From Limimaricola sp041580155 (lineage in GTDB: Bacteria > Pseudomonadota > Alphaproteobacteria > Rhodobacterales > Rhodobacteraceae), in the NCBI GenBank assembly GCA_041580155.1, contig JBFGEI010000001.1, forward strand, positions 1-45,603: a stretch of 45,603 bases of DNA, written 5' to 3'. Every line of letters begins with the position of its first letter. Position 1 is the first letter of the stretch. The notes beneath the pieces were generated by a model that was not told where the DNA came from, ran no database searches, and worked only from the letters and a program-made list of their open reading frames with translations. A program made the translations under genes and the position numbers. Positions 15,942 to 24,058 of the stretch are shown here, piece by piece.

Positions 15942-17336
15942 TCAGGCGGCGGTCTGGCAGACCGCCACCTGATTCCGACCGCCCGCCTTGGCGCCGTATA
16001 GCGCGGTATCGGCGCGCTGCAGCAGGGCCTCGGCGGCGTCCTGCGGCGGCTGCGCCATCGGCCCCAGCGCCACCCCGACCGAAATCGTGACCTGGCAGGC
16101 CTCGGCAGGTGCGCCGGCACGCGGCGGCAGCTCGAACGGCCGGGTCTCGATCATCCGGCGCAGCCGCTCGGCGGCAGCGCGGGCCTGGTCGATGGTGGTG
16201 TCCGGCATCGCGACAAGGAATTCCTCGCCGCCGATCCGGGCGATCAGGTCGGCCGGCCGCAGCCCGTCGCGCAGCCGCGCCGCGACCTGCGACAGGATCC
16301 GGTCGCCCGCCGGGTGGCCGAAGCCGTCGTTGATCGTCTTGAAGTGATCGATGTCGAGCACCATAACCGCCAGCGTCCGGTGACCGCTTTGCGCCGCCTG
16401 CGCCAGCCGCGCCAGATGCGGCATCGCGTAGCGTCGGTTCCACAGCCCGGTGAGTTCGTCGGTGACCGCGGCCCGCATGCCGTTGCGCAGAGTATCGCGC
16501 AGCTGGTCGGCTTGCGCCTTGCGACGCAGCAGCCGCCGCGCCCGGTGCTGGATTTCGGCCTTGCCGGCCCGGTCCGGCACGATGTCGTCGGCCCCGAGAT
16601 CGAGCAACAGCGCCGCTTCCGGAGTCTCGTCGGGCAGCAGCACCATCTGCGCCGCCAGCCGGGTCGCCGATCGGCTGCGCAGGTCCGCGACCAGCCGGAA
16701 CAGCGCCTCGGGCGGCTGGCCCTGCCCAAGAAGCCCGGTGCCGTCGAGCACGAACAGGTCGGGGCCGGGGCCCGGGTCCGACGGCAGGTGACGCGGGCTC
16801 AGCACCGTCACCGGTCCCGGCAGGTCGCGCGCCAGGTGGTCGAGCGCGGCGCCGCGGCGCGGGCTGACCAGCGCGATCGGCTGCGCCGGCTGGAACGCCG
16901 CCGGCGCTTCGGCGAACCCCAGCGCGCGGTGCGTGTGATCGCGCATCAGGCTCTCGACCTCGGTGTCGCGGGCGCGCAGCAGGTTGCGGATCCGCGCCTG
17001 CAGCAGCGCCTCGCCGAACGGCCGTTCGATCACCTCGTCGGCGCCGGCCTGCAGCATCGCCAGCCGCGCGGCGGCGTCGGGAAACCGGCCCGGCACGATC
17101 ACCGGCAGCCCGGCGGTCGCCGGGATCTCACGCAGCGCCCGACAGAACGCTAGCACCGCCTCGGGGTGTTCGCCGAGATCGATCACCGCGAGATCGAAGC
17201 CGCCGCGTTTCAGCACCGTCAGCGCCTGGTTCAGATCGGCGCAGCCGCTGCAATCATAGCCGGCCGCGCTGAGCCCGGTCCGGCTCAGGATCCGCGCTGT
17301 TGCGATTCGCTCGACGATCAGGATACGACCCGACAT
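15942..17336 (-). CDS. PleD-like response regulator diguanylate cyclase
   Basis: A 464-residue protein with the PleD plan: receiver, receiver-like adaptor, GGDEF. The first receiver has the probable phospho-acceptor D53 (AVIDLGEHPEAV), but its usual pair of acidic residues reads ER (LIVER) where DD is normal. The second (about 150-290) keeps a LFVLDGTG strand and is probably a dimerisation adaptor. The GGDEF domain has an intact A-site GGEEF (369-373) and a complete inhibitory I-site R360-x-x-D363 five residues before it, so it should make c-di-GMP with product inhibition. The ATG at 17336 follows AAGGACATCAGC; earlier in-frame starts precede the natural receiver N-terminus. It is monocistronic. 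Confidence 0.88.
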   Translation of the reverse strand: MSGRILIVERIATARILSRTGLSAAGYDCSGCADLNQALTVLKRGGFDLAVIDLGEHPEAVLAFCRALREIPATAGLPVIVPGRFPDAAARLAMLQAGADEVIERPFGEALLQARIRNLLRARDTEVESLMRDHTHRALGFAEAPAAFQPAQPIALVSPRRGAALDHLARDLPGPVTVLSPRHLPSDPGPGPDLFVLDGTGLLGQGQPPEALFRLVADLRSRSATRLAAQMVLLPDETPEAALLLDLGADDIVPDRAGKAEIQHRARRLLRRKAQADQLRDTLRNGMRAAVTDELTGLWNRRYAMPHLARLAQAAQSGHRTLAVMVLDIDHFKTINDGFGHPAGDRILSQVAARLRDGLRPADLIARIGGEEFLVAMPDTTIDQARAAAERLRRMIETRPFELPPRAGAPAEACQVTISVGVALGPMAQPPQDAAEALLQRADTALYGAKAGGRNQVAVCQTAA

Positions 17337-17428
17337 GCTGATGTCCTTGCTCGGGCCACGGCCCACTCCCATGTCGAAGGTCGTCAACAAGGGTTAAGAA
17401 ACGGTTGCGATAGTAAGAGGGACTTTCA

Positions 17429-17707
17429 ATGAACCGTGATCAGGCCGAGACGATCGCCCTGCGGGCACTGGGCTGGCTTGCCGGCAACGACGAGCTCTGG
17501 CCGGTGTTTCTCGGCGCCTCCGGGGCCGCCGCCGAGGACATGCGCGACCGCGCCGGCGAGCCGGACTTCCAGGCCTCGGTGCTGGAGTTCCTGACGATGA
17601 ACGACGCCTGGGTGATGGAGTTCTGCGATACCGTGCCGCTGGACTACGAAGGCCCGTTCACCGCGATGCAGGTGCTGGCCGGTCCGTCGCGGATGCATTG
17701 GACATGA
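17429..17707 (+). CDS. DUF3572 protein
   Basis: A 92-residue acidic, helical protein of the alphaproteobacterial DUF3572 family, recognised from ALRALGWLAGNDELWPVFL, ASVLEFLTMNDAWVMEFC and YEGPFTAMQVLAGP. Function is unknown. Its stop overlaps the next ATG (ATGA), so translation is coupled to the HAD phosphatase gene, the only clue to its role. The upstream 92 bp, shared with the divergent diguanylate cyclase gene, contains GAGGGACTTTCA just before the start, which could be the ribosome binding site. Confidence 0.85.
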   Translation: MNRDQAETIALRALGWLAGNDELWPVFLGASGAAAEDMRDRAGEPDFQASVLEFLTMNDAWVMEFCDTVPLDYEGPFTAMQVLAGPSRMHWT

Positions 17708-18438
17708 CCCGCAGCATCGCGGCGCTGATCTTCGACAAGGACGGCACGCTGTTCGATTTCCATGCCACATGGAGCGGCTGGTCACGCGGCTTCATCGAGG
17801 CCGAGGCGGCGGGCGACCCGGTGCTGATGGCCCGGATCGCGGCGGTTCTGGGGTTCGACCTGGAAACCGGGCGTTTCGCGCGCGACAGCATCGTCATCGC
17901 CGAAACCGCGCAGCGGATCGCCGACCGGCTGCTGGACGTGCTGCCGGTCCGCGATGGGACTGGCGACCGCGAGGCGCTGGTGATCCGGATGAACGCCCGC
18001 GCCGCCAGCGCGCCGCAGGTCGAAGCGGCGCCGCTCGGGCCGCTGCTGTCGGGGCTGAAGCTGCGCGGGCTGCGGCTTGGCCTTGCCACCAACGACGCCG
18101 AGGCCCCGGCCCGGGCGCATCTCGCAGCGGCCGGTGTCGAGGCGACGTTCGACTTCATCGCCGGCGCCGATTCCGGTCACGGCGCCAAACCGGCCCCGGG
18201 GCAGCTGCTGGCCTGCGCCGCCACGCTGGGGTTGCAGCCGGCCGCCTGCGCGATGGTCGGCGACAGTCTGCACGATCTGCGCGCGGCCCGCGCCGCCGGA
18301 ATGACGGCGATCGCGGTACTGACCGGAATCGCGCGCCGCGACGACCTGTCGGAGGCGGCGGATCTGGTGCTCGGCTCGATCGCGGAACTGCCCGACTGGC
18401 TCGACGCATCCGCGGCAGTACAGATCACGACAGCGTGA
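17704..18438 (+). CDS. HAD-superfamily phosphatase (phosphoglycolate-phosphatase-like)
   Basis: A 244-residue HAD hydrolase with motif I FDKDGTLFDF (nucleophile Asp and acid Asp), motif II LGLATNDAEAP (Thr), motif III Lys in GHGAKPAPGQLL and motif IV VGDSLHDLRAARAAG. The four-helix cap between motifs I and II (about 20-110) is the Gph type. The substrate may be 2-phosphoglycolate or another small phosphate ester; sequence alone does not decide. The ATG at 17704 overlaps the DUF3572 stop by four bases. Confidence 0.88.
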   Translation: MTRSIAALIFDKDGTLFDFHATWSGWSRGFIEAEAAGDPVLMARIAAVLGFDLETGRFARDSIVIAETAQRIADRLLDVLPVRDGTGDREALVIRMNARAASAPQVEAAPLGPLLSGLKLRGLRLGLATNDAEAPARAHLAAAGVEATFDFIAGADSGHGAKPAPGQLLACAATLGLQPAACAMVGDSLHDLRAARAAGMTAIAVLTGIARRDDLSEAADLVLGSIAELPDWLDASAAVQITTA

Positions 18439-18527
18439 TCGAAACCGCTGCAACCGGACCGCGGCGCGGCGCGTGTATTCGACCATCACCGGGGCAGTTC
18501 GCGCCGGATCGACTGGGAGACTAAAAC

Positions 18528-19097
18528 ATGTCCATCAAAGCACTTCTCGCCGGCACCGTTCTTGCCATCACCGCGTCGGCTGCCTCCGCCGAAAGCCACG
18601 CGATGGCCAACCCGATGGTCGGCGGCGCCGAGATGTTCGCCGACAAGAACATCGTCGAGAACGCGGTGAACTCGGCGGATCACACCACGCTGGTCGCCGC
18701 GGTTCAGGCCGCCGGCCTGGCCGAGACGCTGTCGGGCGAAGGTCCGTTCACCGTGTTCGCGCCGACCAACGACGCTTTCGCGGCGCTGCCCGAGGGCACC
18801 GTCGAAGAGCTGCTGCTGCCCGAGAACAAGGACCGGCTGACCCAGATCCTGACCTGCCACGTGGTTGCCGCCGACGCGATGTCGGATGCGATCAAGACGA
18901 TGGTCAAGGACGACGGCGGCTCGCATGAGGTCGAAACCGTCGGCGGCTGCAAGTTCAACGTCACCGAAGGCGAAGACGGCAGCGTCATGATCACCGATGG
19001 TCAGGACCGCACCGCGACCGTCACCATCGCCGACGTGAAGCAGTCGAACGGCGTGATCCACGTCATCGACACCGTGCTGCTGCCCGCGGTCGAGTAA
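18528..19097 (+). CDS. Secreted fasciclin (FAS1) domain protein
   Basis: A 189-residue exported protein. The signal peptide is MSIKALLAGTVLAITASAAS with cleavage after ASA. One FAS1 domain fills residues about 50-187, with the H1 box (GPFTVFAPTNDAFAALP) and the C-terminal H2 box (NGVIHVIDTVLLP). Single-FAS1 proteins in this group are periplasmic or surface adhesion-type proteins of unclear role. Two Cys (LTCHV and GGCKF) may form a disulfide. It is monocistronic, with a strong GC hairpin 40 bases after its stop. Confidence 0.92.
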   Translation: MSIKALLAGTVLAITASAASAESHAMANPMVGGAEMFADKNIVENAVNSADHTTLVAAVQAAGLAETLSGEGPFTVFAPTNDAFAALPEGTVEELLLPENKDRLTQILTCHVVAADAMSDAIKTMVKDDGGSHEVETVGGCKFNVTEGEDGSVMITDGQDRTATVTIADVKQSNGVIHVIDTVLLPAVE

Positions 19098-19137
19098 TCT
19101 CGCGACCCGCGTCGGAGACCCGTCCCCGACATGCCTC

Positions 19138-19165
19138 GGCCCGCCGCGAAGTCCCGCGGCGGGCC
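19138..19165 (+). terminator. GC-rich hairpin after the fasciclin gene
   Basis: Eleven-base arms (GGCCCGCCGCG and its complement) flank a six-base loop, 40 bases past the stop at 19097. The following bases (GTTGCGTT) are only weakly T-rich, so termination efficiency is uncertain. Confidence 0.5.
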
Positions 19166-19213
19166 GTTGCGTTCGCGCCGCAGGGCGCGCCGGAAATCGG
19201 CAGGTTTCCGGTC

Positions 19214-19235
19214 CATTTTCTTGATCAAGAAAATG
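19214..19235. repeat. Perfect 22-bp A/T-rich palindrome
   Basis: The two 11-base halves (CATTTTCTTGA and its complement) are perfectly symmetric. It stands out as A/T-rich inside a GC-rich spacer, about 120 bases after the fasciclin stop and 360 bases before DUF983. On either strand it can form a strong hairpin that ends close to a run of A or T, so bidirectional terminator, operator and dispersed palindrome are all possible. It contains TTGATCAA but not the TTGAT-N4-ATCAA spacing of an FNR site. Confidence 0.6.
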
Positions 19236-19595
19236 TGCGCCCAGAAGCCTGCACGTTGCACCGGCAGCTGGCCGGGCACGAACACGCACCCAAGCCGGTC
19301 GCGGTTTGGCAGTGCCGCAATGACGGTCTGGCGGTCGTCGGATCTGGTCGACGTCGGGGGCGCACGGCCTAGCAGGACCACCAGTTGGCCCGACTGCCCG
19401 ACGCGGTTTGCCGACCGGTTCGGGCGGCTAGGTCGGCGGCCGTTTGGGTCGTGCGTGCGACCAGGACAGAAGCTAATAAGCCGCGACCTCGCCGCGCTCG
19501 CGCCTCGCGACATCGCGCCGCAACCCGGCCGCTGCCCCTTTTCAAACCCGGCGTCAGCGCGCATGTGTCCAATGTACAGGCACGGGAGCGCCCGC
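19236..19595. other. Long spacer without a recognisable gene
   Basis: About 360 bases between the palindrome and DUF983. Open frames exist on both strands but none has a ribosome binding site, third-position GC bias or recognisable motif. A long untranslated leader for DUF983, a small RNA or a decayed gene are possible; I see nothing that decides. Confidence 0.4.
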
Positions 19596-19997
19596 ATGAC
19601 CGACGAGACCCAAACCCGGAAGACAGAAACCGACGAGCGCCCGACCAAGCCGGCGGTGCTGCGCGGCTTTCGCCGGCGCTGCCCGAACTGCGGCGAAGGC
19701 TCGATGTTCCGCGGCTATCTCAAGGTGGTCGACCGCTGCCCGGTCTGCCGCGAGGAGCTGTCGCACCACCGCGCCGACGACGGCCCGGCCTACCTCACCA
19801 TCCTGATCGTCGGCCACCTGCTGGCGCCGGTCATTCATGTCGGCTTCACCCGGTTCCGCCCCGAGCCGCTGGTGATGGCCACGGTGCTCACCGTGCTGGC
19901 GGTCGCGCTGTCGCTCTACCTGCTGCCGCGGCTCAAGGGAGTCGTGGTCGGGATCCAGTGGGCGCGCCGGATGCACGGCTTCGGCCGCGCCGCCTGA
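19596..19997 (+). CDS. DUF983 membrane protein with zinc-ribbon-like N-terminus
   Basis: A 133-residue DUF983 protein. After a polar N-terminus it has a four-Cys pattern CPNCGEGSMF and CPVCREEL, likely a zinc ribbon, then HRADDGPAYLTILIVGH, the family signature, and two hydrophobic helices (about 68-85 and 92-110). Function is unknown; in Rhodobacterales the family is often near cytochrome oxidase assembly or Nudix genes. The ATG at 19596 follows GGGAGCG. Its TGA overlaps the ATG of the Nudix gene by one base (TGATG), so the two are coupled. Confidence 0.88.
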   Translation: MTDETQTRKTETDERPTKPAVLRGFRRRCPNCGEGSMFRGYLKVVDRCPVCREELSHHRADDGPAYLTILIVGHLLAPVIHVGFTRFRPEPLVMATVLTVLAVALSLYLLPRLKGVVVGIQWARRMHGFGRAA

Positions 19998-20668
19998 TGC
20001 CGACCGGTACCGCCGCGCAGCCGATCCGCGACGCCGCAACGCTGGTGTTGCTGCGTGACACCGACGACGGGCCGGCGGTGCTGATGGGCCGACGCGGCGA
20101 CGGCGCGGTGTTCATGCCGCGAAAATACGTGTTCCCCGGCGGCGCCGTCGATCCTGCCGACGGCACGGTTGCGCTCGCCGCGCCGCTGGCGCCCGGCTGC
20201 CTCGCCGATCTGGCCCAGGACAGCTTCTGCGCGCCCGCCGCGCTGGCGGCGGCGGCGATCCGCGAACTTTGGGAGGAAACCGGGCAGATCCTCGGCCGGC
20301 GCGCCGACTGGAGCGATCCGCCGCGCGGCTGGCGCGGCTTTGCCGCCAGCGGCCACCGGCCCGACGGCTCGATGCTGCGCTTCGTCTACCGCGCAATTAC
20401 CCCGCCGGGCCGGCCGCGGCGGTTCGACGCGCGGTTCTTCATGGCCAACGCCCGCGACCTGGTGTCGGATCCGGACGACTTTTCCGGCGCCGAGGACGAG
20501 CTTGGCCATTTGCATTGGGTCGCGATCGCCGAGGCGCGGCGGCTCGATCTGCCGGCGATCACCGGCATCGTGCTCGACGAGATCGAGGCGCGGCTGCGGG
20601 CACCGCTGGCGCCGCGCCAGGTGCCGTTCTTTCGCGGCGACAGCGACGAAGGCGCCGGCGCCGGCTGA
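19997..20668 (+). CDS. Nudix hydrolase with an expanded Nudix box
   Basis: A 223-residue hydrolase of nucleoside diphosphates linked to another moiety. The Nudix helix RELWEETGQILG carries the metal-binding glutamates, but about 40 residues separate the PGG of FPGGAVDPADG from it, roughly 25 more than in the standard box. That insertion, together with MPRKYVFPGG, is typical of the NUDT19/RP2p-like subgroup, whose known members act on CoA derivatives. The substrate here is inferred only. It is coupled to DUF983 by a TGATG overlap and ends 3 bases before the stop of the convergent carnitine dehydrogenase gene. Confidence 0.85.
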   Translation: MPTGTAAQPIRDAATLVLLRDTDDGPAVLMGRRGDGAVFMPRKYVFPGGAVDPADGTVALAAPLAPGCLADLAQDSFCAPAALAAAAIRELWEETGQILGRRADWSDPPRGWRGFAASGHRPDGSMLRFVYRAITPPGRPRRFDARFFMANARDLVSDPDDFSGAEDELGHLHWVAIAEARRLDLPAITGIVLDEIEARLRAPLAPRQVPFFRGDSDEGAGAG

Positions 20669-20671
20669 GCT

Positions 20672-22171
20672 TCAGTCCTCGGCGCCGTCGTCTTGGGCCT
20701 CGGGCGCCGGCTTGCGGCGACCGATCGCGGCACCGGCGCCTTCGGGCGGCGGCAGATGCTCCTGCGCCGCGAGGATCCGCGCCAGCCGTTCGGTCACCTC
20801 GACCGCCGGCGTCGAGGCGCGGCGGCTCTGCAGATCGACGTGGATCAGCATCTGCTCGGCTGTGGCGATCAGCTTCGAGTCGCTCCACATCCGGTGAAAC
20901 AGCTGCAGCTTGCGGCCCTCGGCCATCAGCAGCCTGGTGTCGATGTTGATCCGCGCCCCCACCCCGGCCTCGCCGAGATGGCGCAGGTGGGTTTCGGCGG
21001 TGAAGTAGCTTTCGCCCTGCGCGATCCGATCCTCGTCGATGCCGACAAGCGCCAGGAACCGGTCGGTCGCGGCGCCGAACGCCTCGAGAAACCGCACCTC
21101 GTTCATGTGGCCGTTGTGGTCGATCCAGTCCAGCGGCACCGCCCGGTCGCAGGTCGGCAGCGGCGCGGTCAGCGACATCGCGTCGAGGCTCGACGATGCC
21201 GGGTCGACGCGCCGGTCGGCGGCGTTCAGCAACCGCCCGGCGGCCCAGTCCTGCGCCTTCAGCCCGCGCAGGATCGACACCAGGTTGGTGTCGCGGATCC
21301 GCTCAAGCTGGGGCAGCGTCCACTGGCCGGATTGCGCGTCGGACTGGCTGGCGATCTTCTCAACCAATTCCTCGGTCAGCTCGGGCACGTCGGTCAGCTT
21401 GGTCCAGGGAAACTGCAGCGCCGGGCCGAACTGGGTCAAGAACTGCCGCATTCCGGCCTCGCCGCCGGCGATCCGGTAGGTCTCGAACAGGCCCATCTGC
21501 GCCCAGCGCAACCCGAAGCCGTAGCGGATCGCGTCGTCGATCTCCTCGGTGCTGGCGACGCCGTCGTTGACCAGCCAGAGCGCCTCGCGCCACACCGCTT
21601 CCAGCAGCCGGTCGCCGACATGCGCGTCGATCTCGCGCCGCAGGTGCAGCGGGTGGCAGCCGATGTCGCGCAGCGTGGCGCTGGTCTTCTCGATCCGCGC
21701 GGCGCCGGTTTCGGGGCTGGTGACCAGCTCGACCAGCGGCAGCAGGTAGACCGGGTTGAACGGATGCGCGACCACGATCTGGCCAGGCCGGGCCGCGCCC
21801 TGCTGCAGCTGCGACGGGCGGAACCCGCTGGTCGACGATCCGATCACCGCGGTGTCGTCGCAATCGGCCTGGATCTCGGCGAAGATGGCGTGCTTCAGCT
21901 CGAGCCGCTCGGGCACGCTTTCCTGGATCCACTCGGCACCGGCGACGGTGTCGGCGATGTCGTCATGAAAAGACAGGCTGCCTTCCTCGGGCAGCGCCAC
22001 ATCCCACAGGCCGGGCAGCGCGACGCGGGCGTTGTCGATCAGCGCGGCGATCCGCGCCTCGGCCTCTGGCGCGGTGTCGTGCACCCGGACGTCCCAGCCC
22101 ATCAGCAGGAACCGCGCCGCCCAGCCGCCGCCGATCTCCCCGCCGCCGATGATTGCCGCGGTTCGCGCCAT
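20672..22171 (-). CDS. L-carnitine dehydrogenase fused to a hot-dog thioesterase
   Basis: It oxidises L-carnitine to 3-dehydrocarnitine with NAD+ (EC 1.1.1.108), the first step of carnitine use as carbon and nitrogen source. Of 499 residues, about 1-320 are a 3-hydroxyacyl-CoA-dehydrogenase-like module with Rossmann motif GGGEIGGGWA and the HPFNPVYLLPLVEL active-site segment. About 335-465 are a hot-dog thioesterase (VPLDWIDHNGHMNEVRFLEA), known in related fusions to act on betainyl-CoA. A charged disordered tail ends the protein. The ATG at 22171 follows AGGGGGCTGAG and lies one base after the lipocalin stop. No betainyl-CoA/3-keto cleavage enzyme partner is in the window. Confidence 0.9.
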   Translation of the reverse strand: MARTAAIIGGGEIGGGWAARFLLMGWDVRVHDTAPEAEARIAALIDNARVALPGLWDVALPEEGSLSFHDDIADTVAGAEWIQESVPERLELKHAIFAEIQADCDDTAVIGSSTSGFRPSQLQQGAARPGQIVVAHPFNPVYLLPLVELVTSPETGAARIEKTSATLRDIGCHPLHLRREIDAHVGDRLLEAVWREALWLVNDGVASTEEIDDAIRYGFGLRWAQMGLFETYRIAGGEAGMRQFLTQFGPALQFPWTKLTDVPELTEELVEKIASQSDAQSGQWTLPQLERIRDTNLVSILRGLKAQDWAAGRLLNAADRRVDPASSSLDAMSLTAPLPTCDRAVPLDWIDHNGHMNEVRFLEAFGAATDRFLALVGIDEDRIAQGESYFTAETHLRHLGEAGVGARINIDTRLLMAEGRKLQLFHRMWSDSKLIATAEQMLIHVDLQSRRASTPAVEVTERLARILAAQEHLPPPEGAGAAIGRRKPAPEAQDDGAED

Positions 22172-22172
22172 C

Positions 22173-22721
22173 TCAGCCCCCTGTCGCGACGACCAGCGCC
22201 CCGGTGTCATATCCGTTGAAATCGAGCATCTCGCGCGCCGCGCGGGTGCGGTCGCCGCTGGCGGCGCCGGGCCGGTTCATGATCCAGCCGATGCCGCCGT
22301 CGGGCTGGCCGATGACCGCGGTGCGGAAGGTGTCGTCGGTCCACAGCAGCCACCAGACCTCGGTGCCGACCTTCCAGCGCCCGGCGCCCAGCGCGCTGAC
22401 CGGCAGCAGCCGGGCGGTGCCGTCGCTGGTGACCCGCGCGACGCCGGCGCCGCTGCCGTCAAGCTGCAGCGTCAGCCGGTCGCCGGGCTGCACCACCCCG
22501 CCGGGATAGCCGCTGGCCACCTGCCAGTCGCCGTTGAGATCCGCGGCGGTGCCGCGCAGCGTCGAGCCGATCGGCGCCCCGGCGGTGCGAAAGCTGACCG
22601 CGGGCTCGGGGACGACCCCGGCCTTGCCGCAGGCCGCCAGCAGCAGCGCCAGGCCCAAAGCCTTCAGGCGGTTGCCCGTGCGGCGGGTGTTTGGGGAAAA
22701 TCGGTCGGTGATCGGCGGCAT
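22173..22721 (-). CDS. Lipocalin-family lipoprotein
   Basis: A 182-residue predicted lipoprotein with a lipobox LLLAAC at about residue 31. The mature part begins with a short linker and then LNGDWQVASGYPGG, which has the GxW lipocalin-like motif, and ends with WIMNRPGAASGDRTRAAREM. Bacterial relatives (Blc-like) bind lipids at the outer membrane, but the similarity here is modest. The ATG at 22721 follows GGGAGAGCACG. It is the first gene of a two-gene operon with carnitine dehydrogenase, one base between them; no mechanistic link is obvious. Confidence 0.75.
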   Translation of the reverse strand: MPPITDRFSPNTRRTGNRLKALGLALLLAACGKAGVVPEPAVSFRTAGAPIGSTLRGTAADLNGDWQVASGYPGGVVQPGDRLTLQLDGSGAGVARVTSDGTARLLPVSALGAGRWKVGTEVWWLLWTDDTFRTAVIGQPDGGIGWIMNRPGAASGDRTRAAREMLDFNGYDTGALVVATGG

Positions 22722-22831
22722 CGTGCTCTCCCGGGGAGGATGGTCGCGGCGGCGCACCTGCTGGCGCACCTGCCGCCGTAGGATGCCGGGCGGTCGCAGC
22801 TCGTCGAGCCTGCCACCGCCCGGCGCCGGTC

Positions 22832-23872
22832 TCAATAGGGCATCGGATGCGCCTTGTGGATGTCGTCGATCGCCGCGATCACCCCGGCGTCGAGCTCGAC
22901 CTCGGTGCCGGCGAGGATCCGCGCCAGCTGGTCGGTCGAGCTGGCGCCGAAGATCGGGCAGTTCGGGAACGGCCGGCTGCGATGCCAGGCCAGCGCCATG
23001 TGCACCGGGTCGAGCCCGTGCTGCGCCGCCAGATCGAGATAGGCCTGGGTCGCCGCGCGCACCCGCGCCGACATCCGGCCGCCGAGATCGCCGTTGATCG
23101 ACAGGCGCGAGCCCTCCGGAATGCCGGTCTGGTACTTGCCGGTGAGAAAACCGCAGGCCAGCGGCGAATAGCCCAGCAGGGTCACGTCCTCGTTGACGCC
23201 CATCTCGGCCATGTCGGTGTCATAGAGCCGGCACAGCAGCGAATATTCGTTCTGCACCGACATCACCCGCGGGCCGCCGGTGGCCTCGGCGCGGTCGATC
23301 CAGCGGGTGGTGCCCCAGCAGCTTTCGTTCGACAGGCCGAAGGCGCGGATCTTGCCCTCGGAGACCAGCGCCGCCAGCTCGGTCAGCACGCCATCCATGT
23401 GGTCGCGGGTCCGCGCGGCGTTCTGGCCCGAGGGGTCGAAGCTCCAGTACTGGCGGAAGTGGTACGAGCCGCGCTCGGGCCAGTGCAGCTGGTACAGGTC
23501 GATGACCTCGGTCTGCAGCCGCTTCAGCGACCCTTCGACGATGCTGCGGATGTTGCCGCTGTCGTAGCCATGGCCGTCGCGGACCCAGCCCGGGTTCGGA
23601 CCTGAGGCCTTTGTGGCGATCACCACCTCGTCGCGGCGGCCGGATTTCGCGATCCAGTTGCCGACGATCTGCTCGGTGCGGCCGACGGTCTCGGCCTTGA
23701 CCGGGTTGACCGGATACATCTCGGCGGTGTCGATGAAGTCGATGCCGGCCTCGAGCGCCATGTCGATCTGCCGGTGGCCGTCGTCTTCCGGGGTCTGGCT
23801 GCCCATGGTCATGGTGCCGAGGCACCATTCGCTGACCTCGATGTCGCTGCGCCCGAGCTTGATCCGTTTCAT
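22832..23872 (-). CDS. Aldo-keto reductase, Tas/YghZ-like
   Basis: A 346-residue NADPH-dependent oxidoreductase, the same length as E. coli Tas. All four catalytic residues are present: D48 and Y53 (FIDTAEMYP), K88 (ATKAS) and H130 (YQLHWP). Other family motifs are the N-terminal LGRSDIEVSEWCLGTMTMG and the cofactor-binding FGASSTDQLARIL near the C-terminus. The physiological substrate is unknown. The ATG at 23872 follows CAGGAGACC by 6 bases. It is transcribed away from metG and lies 111 bp upstream of the lipocalin gene on the same strand. Confidence 0.93.
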   Translation of the reverse strand: MKRIKLGRSDIEVSEWCLGTMTMGSQTPEDDGHRQIDMALEAGIDFIDTAEMYPVNPVKAETVGRTEQIVGNWIAKSGRRDEVVIATKASGPNPGWVRDGHGYDSGNIRSIVEGSLKRLQTEVIDLYQLHWPERGSYHFRQYWSFDPSGQNAARTRDHMDGVLTELAALVSEGKIRAFGLSNESCWGTTRWIDRAEATGGPRVMSVQNEYSLLCRLYDTDMAEMGVNEDVTLLGYSPLACGFLTGKYQTGIPEGSRLSINGDLGGRMSARVRAATQAYLDLAAQHGLDPVHMALAWHRSRPFPNCPIFGASSTDQLARILAGTEVELDAGVIAAIDDIHKAHPMPY

Positions 23873-24058
23873 GTGTGGTCTCCTGTTCAAGTGGCGAGAG
23901 CTAGCGCGCCTTTGCTGGCGCGACAAGCCGAGGCCCGGCGCATCGCGGGCGCATCGCCCCGGCGGCACCACGGCCACGGCGCCGCCGATCGGGCGGCTCT
24001 GGCCCTTCGGCGCGCGGACCAGTATGGGGATCGGGACGCAGCGAAGGACGAACCCAGC

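Noticed and set aside
19214..19235. FNR/FnrL binding site at the A/T palindrome
   Set aside because: It contains TTGATCAA without the four-base spacer of TTGAT-N4-ATCAA.
19001..19648. 215-codon minus-strand frame across the spacer at 19236-19595
   Set aside because: It runs antisense through the fasciclin gene end, lacks a ribosome binding site and has no recognisable domain.
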